The notes under the pieces: model-generated
The model's database searches: none
Told to the model about the DNA's origin: nothing
Seen by the model: only the letters and a program-made list of their open reading frames with translations
Assembly: GCF_030265065.1 (NCBI RefSeq)
Contig: NC_080395.1
Coordinates: 50,310,001 to 50,374,000, forward strand
Length of the DNA stretch: 64,000 nucleotides
Direction of reading: 5' to 3'
Source: Corythoichthys intestinalis
Lineage: Eukaryota; Chordata; Actinopteri; Syngnathiformes; Syngnathidae
Position numbers and translations under genes: made by a program
Shown here: piece after piece, positions 55,278 to 64,000 of the stretch
Layout of the letters: each line of letters starts with the position of its first letter
Position numbering within the stretch: the first letter of the stretch is position 1

Positions 55278-58200
55278 CTACTCATCTGTTTTTTCCTCGC
55301 TTTGATAATGTCGATACTCAGGCTTGAGCTCCCAAGTGTTTTTGTGTGTCCCCTTCACATTGTATATGCCAATGTCGCGGAGGATTTCTTTCAGATAAAT
55401 CTGTGAACAAGAGATGTTTTTTGAAAATATTGCCAAATATCTTCTGTATATGACAGGACACATACAACATTTTGGGAGAGGTGAATTTGAAAACGCTTAA
55501 ATTTTAAGACCCTATAAAGTGAATTCAGATTTGTTTTAAATAGAAATTAAACTATATAAGATTTGTGTATTCATGGAAAATTCAGCACAAAGTACTTGAA
55601 TCAAACAAGGATATAATGAGAAATCTGTGCCAACACTTCTGCACTGTTACAATTGTCCCCAATTACACAATTATGCACAAGAATTTTTTTTAAGGGCCCA
55701 GTGATGGAATTCGGCATCCACCACAAATTATCAACCCCACATTATATCACACTTTGTTTCCCTTGTAGTTAACTATTCTTACAACTCAAATTCGGTATTT
55801 CAAAGCTCTACATTATCAAAATGTCTCACCACAGGCTGTTTGGTTATGTCCACCAGGTCTTTGATGTTGTAGTATTGGTGTTTCTCAAAAGCAGAAAACA
55901 ACATGTCCAACACTTGCTGTTTGTCAGCTCTTGCTCGCTTGCCTTCCTCTTTCTTTTTCCTCTCATATTCCATCTGACAAAAAACAGATAATTACTCATC
56001 GCTGGTCTTAACCAAGCCTGAATTGTGATCCATTACACATGATTAATACAGTACCTGCCCGAATAGTTTGTGAAGTAAATTGGTGAATCCAGTATCAAAA
56101 TTTAAACTTACCAGACACACAGGAAACAATGTTAACGTACAATGTGAAAGTTTAAAGCTGTATCAACATTGCTGCCTACATAATAATGGGAAATTGATTT
56201 TTCACAGGCCAAAGATGTATGGAATGAGATGGTCAAACAAGAAATTTGCTATTTGTTCTTACATTGTATGCATGGTTTGCCACAGGTTTGTAGTTGTTAG
56301 TGACAGCTTTAGCCAGCTGCTGTGAAAGCCGGACTGGCTTGGTGGACTCTTCAATTTGTAACCTGTTTTAAAGATAAACATGAACAGCATTCTAGTTTGG
56401 GCCTGACTTATTCATCGTCCGATATTATGCCTTTTCAAATTGGCTCAAAATCAAATTATTTGAAACACATTACAACATTAGAAGCATAATTAAATTCAAA
56501 CAATACGTATCGGAGGTAGACGACATGAAATATGGAAAGAAAGAAAAAAACAGCACTGAAGAAAACTAACAATTAGCATAAAAGATATACACACACTCGC
56601 TCTCGTGTGGCTGAGCCATCCCCCGTCTTGGGTGTCGACTCAGCAATTCCATACAGTGCATGACTAGTACATGCATGTAAAACGGGGCACATTTGCGACT
56701 AAATTTCCCAAACACAATGATTCCTAGTTAAAGAAAGGGCTTACCTAACTAAATTTGGCGTTTGTTTTATCACTTACAGTATGTGTAAATTCTAAATGAA
56801 GACATAAACCACTCACCTTTTCAGCTTCATATAGTTCTCACTTACAGCTGGCCTACAATCTGCTCGCTGCACCACAACTCCTTCCAAGGCAATTTTATCT
56901 ACAGGAAGACAGTAAAAATTTAATCACAAATCGGTGTTTGAAAGTCACTTTTGTCTTCTTCATTTGCTTGGCAAGAAAATATTAATTTCATCATTGTTGA
57001 GTAAATATATATTTTCTTCTGTAACCAACACTTGATTCTGACAAGCTAGCAATCAGAGGACAAGTTTATCATTTGGTCACCAACACTTTCATTGTGCAAG
57101 GTGTGCCATAAAGTTGTTTTTTAACAAAACATATTGTAAATATGAAATGCTTCATTCAGTATCCCCGTTTTGACAATAAGACTTATTTTGCAATGTGTAC
57201 CTAGTATTTACAAAAGCACGAGGTTTGTAAAATACAGTTCTACAGGCTAAGCCCACAAAACAGCAGAGCTCCAGGACACAGACTTAAAAAAAAAAAAATC
57301 CACAAAACATTCCTCATCTTTGAGCATTGAAATGCTTGAATCAAGAGGCCACGATGCAGGTTCAAGGATGTCATTTATCACAATAAAAACATTGGCATTT
57401 TACTGAGGAAAAGAAAGTGTCACTTGTTAGATTGTGTTTGATTCACCAAAACTGGTGAACTCACCTGGACCAGCCCCTGCCCCCGAAACTGAGCTGCAAC
57501 CATCAGATCGCTCTTCTGACTGGCCTACAGGGGGGGATGGAGGGATAATAAAATAAAATATGTTTGGGGATAGGAAATAGGGGGAGGAGGGGATCGCACA
57601 ATCAGAGCCACTCCCAGGTTTAATCGCACACGCTTTGTCACGGGCAAAATGAATAAAAGTAAACTCTGGCACAATACCACGCGCACACCAGCAAAGCAAG
57701 CATGCGCTTACAAGCTGCGAGCATACAAACACTGACCCGCCACTACAAACAAATACAGTTGTGGTCAAAAGTTTACATACACTTGTGAAGAACATAATGT
57801 CATGGCTCTCTTGAGTTTCCAGTTATTTCTACAACTCTGATTTTTCTCTGATAGAGTGATTGGAACAGATACTTCTTTGTCACAAAAAACATTCATGAAG
57901 TTTGGTTCTTTTATGACTTTATTATGGGTGAACAGAAAAAAGTGATCAAATCTGCTGGGTCAAAAATATACATACAGCAGCGCTAATATTTGGTAACATG
58001 TGCCTTGGCCATTTTCACTTCAATTAGGCGCTTCTGGTAGCCATCCACAAGCTTCTGGTTGAATCTTTGACCACTCCTCTTGACAGAATTGGTGCAGTTC
58101 AGTTAAATTTGATGGCTTTCTGACATGGACTTATTTCTTCAGCATTGTCCACAAGTTTTCAATGGGGTTTAAGTCAGGACTTTGGGAAGGCCATTCGAAA

Positions 58201-61200
58201 ACCTTAATCCTAGCCTGATTTAGCCATTCCATTACCACTTTTGATGTGTGTTTGGGGTCATTGTCCTGTTGGAACACCCAACTGCGCCCAAGACTCAATC
58301 TTCGGGCTGATGACGTTAGGTTATCTTGAAGAATTTGAAGGTAATCCTCCTTCTTCATTATCCCATTTACTCTCTGTAAAGCACAAGTTCCATTGGTAGC
58401 AAAACAGCCCCACAGCATAATATTACCACCACCGTGCTTGACGGTAGGCATGGTGTACTTGGGGTTAAAGGCCTCACCTTTTCTCCTCCAAACATATTGC
58501 TGGGCATTGTGGCCAAACAGCTCGATTTTTGTTTCGTCTGACCACAGAACTTTCCTCCAGAAGGTCTTATCTTTGTCCATGTGATCAGCAGCAAACTTCA
58601 GTCGAGCCTTAAGGTGCCGCTTTCGGAGCAAGGGCTTCCTTCATGCACGGCAGCCTCTCAGTCCATGGAGATGCAAAACACGCTTGACTGTGGACACTGA
58701 CATCTGTGTTCCAGCAGCTTTTAATTCTTGGCAGATATACTTTTTGGTGATTCTTGGTTGAATCTTCACCCTCCTGACCAATTTTCTCTCAGCAGCAGGT
58801 GATAGCTTGCGTTTTCTTCCTGATAGTGGCAATGACAAAACAGTGCCATGCACTTTATACTTACAAACAATTGTTTGCACTGTTGCTCTTGGGACCTGCA
58901 GCTGCTTTGAAATGGCTCCAAGTGACTTTCCTGACTTTTTCAAGTCAATGATTGTTCAAGTCAATAATCACTCACAAGAAAATTGCTAATTCGTGTTGCT
59001 GTATGTATATTTTTGACCCAGCAGATTTGATCACTTTTTCTGTTAACCCATAATAAAGTCATAAAAGAACCAAACTTCATGAATGTTTTTTTGTGACAAA
59101 GAAGTATCTGTTCCAATCACTCTATCGGAGAAAAATCAGCGTTGTAGAAATAACTGGAAACTCAAGAGAGCAATGACATTATGTTCTTCACAAGTGTATG
59201 TAAACTTTTGACCACAACTGTAACTACAACAGACAATGCTATCGTAGTTCATTAAAATTACACAAAGCACACACACACTCACTGGCCACAACATTAGTAC
59301 TGCAACATCTAATATGAGCATATAAATCTTCGGTAGTTTGCAGTGGTTTAGAGCTGCATTGCCCCACATGAAAAGGTTCCCAAAGATTGTATAGTACAGC
59401 TTCTTATGAATGCAGATGTAACTTCTAAAGCGCCAAAAGATTTTGGAGTGGCAATCCTCTGACTTAACTAATAACTATGTACACATGTGAGAGTGGGGTT
59501 GAATTTCTGAGGTAAGGAAATCACAAAAATAACGTTTGCTAGTATATTACAAAATTAATTAGGGCCCGAGCACTAAGCGTGCGAAGGCCCTATTGTTTTG
59601 CAAAGGATTATTATTATTTTTTATTTTTTTATTTTTATTTTTCAGGGCAAATGAAAACGGCCAATTTGGAGGCCTGAACATGCACGAAAAGTCACCAAAA
59701 TTTGCACATACGTCCGGAAAATTGTAAATTTCGATAATTTTGCAACGTTGCAAAAAAATATAACAAAATGGCTCAGTGGCGCCCCCTTGAAATTTTAAAA
59801 TTGGCCTATAACATTAGGGTCTGTCAGCGTAGAGCAATGAAATTTGGGGGGTCTATACCTTGTCCAAAACCGCTCCAAAAAAGCATTTACACGCATATTC
59901 CAAACCCAACAGGAAATCGGTTATTTTGGATCAAATATGAAATTTTTATCGATTTACAGGGTGCACATTTGAGACCTTTTCGCCGAGGGAGTTAGTTGGA
60001 TCATCTTCAAAATTGGTGAGACTGTTCAGGAGACATATGAGATCTTAAGTTTCTAAAATGGTGTGTTTTCATTCACGGGTCTGACCTGGGCGTGGTGCCA
60101 AAGTCGGCCATTTTTTCGGCAAAACACCGAATTCAGTAAATGGCTAATAATTCCTTGACACAACTTTCAATCTTTTTCATATCTGCCATGTATATGCGGT
60201 ATCCCACCCTTAACACGAGTGCATTGAAATATTACCCATTAGGTCTAGCGCCCCCTAGTGAGAACAGGAAATGCCTTTTTTTACGAGACAGGTTCCTCCT
60301 CCAAGGGAAAAAAATCTGTTGACCTCAAACCTGCATCAGGGGAGCCTTAAGACCTGTGTTCAGATGCCTGATGAAAAATATTGAGGTTTCGTTGAGGCGG
60401 AGGGGTCCAAACAGGAAAGTGAAAATGAACTTCAACAATTTGTCACGCAAAAAACTTTGAACAGTCATAACTCGGCAGATATACAACATATCTGCGCCAA
60501 ACTTCCCGTGTTTGTTGAGAGTCATACCCTGAAGGTTCTTGTAGGGGTCATTTGCATCAACTCTACAGTGCCAACTAGTGGCGACAGAAAGAAGTTTTAA
60601 AAAAGGCCTTTCCTATTGGGTTTTTTCAACATAGAGCAAGGAAATTTGGGGAGTAGATACCTTATGCAAAACTGCTCCAAAAAGTCTCTTGCACCCATAT
60701 TCCAAATCCAACAGGAAATCGGGTATTTTGGATCGAATGTGAAATTTTCATGGGTTCACAGTAGGAGTTTACATTTGGAGGCTTGAATATGCACAAAAAC
60801 TCGTAAAAATTTGCACATACATGCGGCTTTAGATAACGTTCGATAATCTTGCAATGTTACGAAAAAATGTAGCAAAATGCCTCAGTGGCGCCCCCTTGAA
60901 TTTTTCAAAAAGGCGTTTCCTATTAGGTTTTTTTAACAGAGAGTGATGAAATTTGGGGAGTCGATACCTTGTGCAAAACTGCTCCAAAAAGTCTCTTGCA
61001 CCCGTATTCCAAATCCAACAGGAAATCGGGTATTTTTGATCGAATGTGAAATTTTTATCGGTTCATAGTAGGAGTTTACATTTGGAGGCTTGAACATGCA
61101 TATAAACTCACCAAAATTTGCACATACATGCGGCTTTGGATAACGTTCAATAATCTTGCAACGTTACGAAAAAATTTAACAAAATGGCTCAGTGGCGCCC

Positions 61201-64000
61201 TCTTGAAATTTTCAAAAAGGTCTCTCCATTTAGGTTTTTCTAACATAGAGTGATGAAATTTGGAGAGTCAAAACTTTGTGCAAAACTGCTCCAAAAAGTC
61301 TCTTGCACACACATTCCAAATCCTACAGGAAATCGGGTATTTTGGATTGAATGTGAACTTTTTATCGATTTACAGTGTGCACATTTTACACCTTGGCACC
61401 TAGGGAATTAGTTTGATCATTCTCAAAATTGGTGAGACTGTTCATGAGGCATATGAAATCTTAAGTTATAAAAATGGTGTGTTTTCATTCATGGGCCTGA
61501 CCTGGGCGGGGCGCCAAATTCTTCCATTTTTTCGCCAAAACACCGAATTCGGAAAATGACTGATAACTCCCTCATACAACGTTCAATCTATTTTAAATCT
61601 GGCATGTGTGTGAGGTATACCAGCCTGAGCAGGACTGGATTGAAAATTTACCATTTGTGCCTGGCGCCTCCTAGTGGGAACAGGAAATGCCCTTTTTTAC
61701 GGGACACACTCCTCCTCTAAAGGGAAAAAATCAATCTACCTCAAACCTGCATAAGGGAAACCTTAAGACCTGTCTTCAGGTGCCTGATGAAAAATATTGA
61801 AGTTTCGTTGAAGCGGAGGGGTCCAAACAGGAAAGTGAAAATGACTGTCAACAATTTTTCTCTCCAAAAACTTTAAACAGTCATAACTCGGCAGATATAC
61901 AAGATATCTGCGCCAAACTTCCCGTGCTTGTTGAGAGTCATACCCTGAAGGGCCTTGTAGGGGTCATTTGCATCAACCCTACAGCGCCAACTAGTGGCGA
62001 TAGAAAGTCACTCGTTTTTCCAAAACATGTCCAGTTCTTTTCATGTTGGTCATTGTAGTTTCAAGACCTATTAAAATACTTTTTTACGGCCCATGTCCAC
62101 GTGTCTCTGTCTGTTGCCGTGACGACCCTTTGTTCGCCATTTAAAGGAAATATTTTTTTTCAGAGACTCAGGGAGCTTATAGAGCCACAATAGTTGGCAC
62201 ACTTGGTCGAATTGGCCCAGTTAGAAGATTAATTTTGGTTTTGAATAAGGGCTTGGCTGCACAGCTCAGTAGTGGCTCCTTTTTTGTAGTACTCTCTCCA
62301 ATAGGGGTTTTTATCTCTTGGGTGTGGGAATGTAAATAGGCGACTTTCGAGCATGTTAGGTTCTAATGAGATGATTAGAGAGGAGGATCTGCCACCACCC
62401 TGACCTGCACACAGTCCGAGTTGCGTGACGTCCGAGTTGCGCTAGATTGCGAGGGCCCGTTCAGTCCTGCTTGCAGGCCTAGTTTTGATTGTAACTGCAT
62501 TCTTATTGGATCTGATTATAAAAGGATTAAAAACAAATGTCGAACTAAGTAAAACACTTTACTGAAGTAGTTGTTGAGTCATTTTGAACGCATCTGTCAA
62601 TTCTCCAAGTTAGAGAAAAAAGTTTGAAAACTACAAAGTTCCAACCCAAGACATACTGTACATGATGTTAGTCACTGGCCATATGGCGTAAATGTCTTTT
62701 TTTTGTTGTTGTCAAAATCGACCTAAGGAGTACAGTTAATTTGGTTATGGAGGTTGTGTGATGAATAGCTATTGCCCTGATCAGAGTTATTGCAGACTCC
62801 AGCTGGCTCCCTTGATGGTGATCAACAAATACTTTGAATTGCATGACACCTTTCTCTTGGACACTTCCTATGGACAGGCATTAGAGATCACCTACTCGGG
62901 GAGCCATTGCTCTTGGCCACTTCCTAAGGACAGGCATTAGAGCTCGCCTACTTGGAGCTGCTTGGGTCCCCACAGCTATTAAGTCTGTCAGCCTCCTCAG
63001 TGTGTACTCAGCAGCAACGGCCCCTTTCAACTCAGTGCTGATTTGGAGCAGTTTACAAAGTGGAGAAGTTAAATCATGAAAATAAACTAAAAGCAACCCA
63101 GTTCACACACACGCAAGAATGGGTGCGATGAATCGAACCTTCAACGGGCAAGACATTTTAAGCAGTAAAACTGACCCCAATTCCAGGAGAGCTCTCCAAA
63201 TGGCTGCCCAGGGAGGCAGGATTGGCAGGCGGACTGCGGTCAGGATTTTCTCTTGAGTGCAGTCAATTAATTTATAATAAGGAGAAACCCTAGGGAAATT
63301 AATAACTAACCTTAATTCTTATGTTATCAATCTTTTACCACCTGTGTAAATGACTGCAACCTAAATACAAAATTTTCAAAATATTTTGCTTTTGTCTTGA
63401 TCGTATCTAGGTTTCTGTAACTAGTGTTCTTGGGTAGCGTGTGCTTGGGCAAAACAATAACTAGTAAGACAATGAGAAATACTGTTCTGCTCTAAGGAAA
63501 GCACAAATGACAGGTTTATAATCTGTGACCCCCCCCCCCTCCAAAAAGCATGCCGACACAAATATTGTGATGCAAACAATTGCAATGGTGCCTCAGCTAT
63601 GAAGAACTAGTATAAATAAATCAATGAACATTCACTGTCAATGTGATTGATCTATTGTTGACTTAAATTTTCCTGCATCCATTTAAATCTTGCAAGACAA
63701 AAATAACAGAATTTGGGAGAAACCAGAAAGAGGTCACAGAGTAGCAGCAAGCTTGCAGGCAAAGGCAGCAAACACGGGCACCTCCACCAAGTGACGATTG
63801 GTAGAAGAAAAAAAAAAACTTACCTTTTGTGCTTTAGACCAAACAGTGCACTGTCTCTCAGCAATTGAGAGACTAAAACAACCAACAATCTCAACTAAAG
63901 TTAAAAGAACAAATAAGAAGCTCACCAGGTGCCGTCTCTGTGAACACCGCCAACGTCTGTCCTCCCACTGTCTGCATTGTCAGCGGGTGTTCCCGAGGAG
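55278..64000 (-). CDS. gtf2f2: GTF2F2, TFIIF beta subunit (RAP30), 3' part
   Basis: TFIIF beta binds RNA polymerase II with TFIIF alpha and helps bring it to the promoter; it acts in the nucleus. Exons in 5' to 3' order: 64000(open)-63926, 57524-57465 (candidate cassette), 56898-56817, 56362-56263, 55973-55830, 55400-55278. Splice phases agree throughout. Residues seen are PREHPLTMQTVGGQTLAVFT (dimerisation barrel), DKIALEGVVVQRADCRPAVS, RLQIEESTKPVRLSQQLAKA, KRARADKQQVLDMLFSAFEK and THKNTWELKPEYRHYQSEEK (C-terminal winged helix), all very close to human GTF2F2. The 5' exons lie beyond the window. The 6.4 kb intron between 63,926 and 57,524 holds a Tc1 element and a 2.9 kb repeat block. Confidence 0.96.
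57465..57524 (-). CDS. gtf2f2: GTF2F2 candidate 60-base cassette exon
   Basis: After a CCCCCCTGTAG acceptor, 60 bases encode QSEERSDGCSSVSGAGAGP and end at a GTGAGT donor. Entry and exit phases are both 1, so inclusion adds 20 residues without shifting the frame, and skipping gives TETAP joined directly to DKIALEG. Human GTF2F2 has no matching residues at this point (ESSSDKLSLEG), so this would be an optional Ser/Gly-rich loop insertion between the dimerisation domain and the linker. Confidence 0.5.
57756..59220 (-). mobile_element. Tc1/mariner transposon, near full length, GTF2F2 intron
   Basis: TA-flanked (57,754-57,755 and 59,221-59,222). The termini CAGTTGTGGTCAAAAGTTTA and its complement extend as long inverted repeats of about 100 bases (to around TAACTGGAAACTCAAGAGAG). 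The transposase gene lies on the minus strand inside. The two ends are nearly identical, so the copy is fairly young for this window. Confidence 0.95.
58131..58943 (-). pseudogene. Tc1 transposase, interrupted
   Basis: The frame from 58,943 reads MKKSGKSLGAISKQLQVPRA (paired helix-turn-helix), then GRKRKLSPAAERKLVRR (linker/NLS). An in-frame TGA at about 58,638 falls after GCRA. From 58,631 it continues in the same frame with FWRKVLWSDETKIELFG (first Asp), [25 protein letters not shown] (second Asp) and [11 protein letters not shown] (third acidic residue). A TAA follows LWTMLKK at about 58,128, and the same frame continues after it with SNLTELHQFCQEEW. The catalytic triad is complete and the two stops are the only obvious lesions. 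Confidence 0.9.
59561..62482. repeat. 2.9 kb fish repeat block with GGGCCCGAGCAC end and internal repeats
   Basis: The left end AGGGCCCGAGCAC, with hairpin partner GTGCGAAGGCCC, and the right end GAGGGCCCGTTCAG plus the palindrome CCTGCTTGCAGG delimit a block of unusual sequence. Internally AACAGGAAATCGG recurs at about 60,709, 61,017 and 61,326 (period about 308), and also at 59,907. A larger segment (about 59,945-60,600) recurs at about 61,368-62,005. The right hairpin is followed by CTAG and T, as in Helitron 3' ends, but the left end lacks the expected TC. The class is unresolved. Plus-strand frames inside are not convincing genes. Confidence 0.65.
62483..63925. other. GTF2F2 intron, no other gene seen
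   Basis: Contains a 57-bp tandem duplication at about 62,855-62,968 (core CACTTCCTAWGGACAGGCAT) and a run of ten C at about 63,531-63,540. No exon other than GTF2F2 at 63,926 is recognised. Confidence 0.6.

Noticed and set aside
59768-60525. Reading frames inside the GGGCCC repeat block (for example MAQWRPLEILKLAYN)
   Set aside because: The same sequence recurs with stops in the other internal repeat units, so it is not under coding constraint.

Overview
The window reads as the genome of a ray-finned fish, most likely a teleost. Genes are split by GT..AG introns, the recognisable host genes are vertebrate, and the space between them is packed with transposons typical of fish (Tc1/mariner, hAT, Harbinger-like, LINE, tRNA-derived SINE, Ty3/Gypsy). 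I cannot name the species.

Layout. 1-11,250: the first coding exon of NHS (Nance-Horan syndrome gene, minus strand) with a CpG-rich promoter; everything to its left is probably NHS intron 1. 11,250-28,400: gene-poor ground with a triple-nested insertion (Tc1-type > hAT > LINE, 12.2-14.9 kb), a two-exon THAP gene fragment (16.1-16.7 kb), an old Ty3/Gypsy element (17.39-24.49 kb) whose 5' LTR is split by a 3.8 kb insert carrying a multi-exon gene, and further repeats. 28,534-39,848: a complete 18-exon ACE2 gene (plus strand, 803 codons plus stop), with all exon phases agreeing and the zinc site intact. 40,587-44,358: an IL-1 family cytokine gene, minus strand and tail-to-tail with ACE2; its exons chain in frame behind half of a PDZ domain. 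45-54 kb: repeats, including a two-gene TIR element with THAP and YqaJ-associated-type proteins (51.5-54.1 kb), itself split by a younger hAT element. 55,278-64,000: the 3' part of GTF2F2 (TFIIF beta/RAP30, minus strand), with a candidate 20-codon cassette exon, a Tc1 element and a 2.9 kb repeat block in its introns.

NHS and ACE2 also lie near each other on human Xp22, so this is a conserved neighbourhood. The genes are not an operon. The most interesting local relationships are the ACE2 / PDZ-IL-1 pair and the mobile elements that carry host-like protein domains.

All calls come from reading the sequence by eye. Exon ends were fixed by splice-site consensus and by phase arithmetic. Family names come from remembered protein sequences, not from a search.
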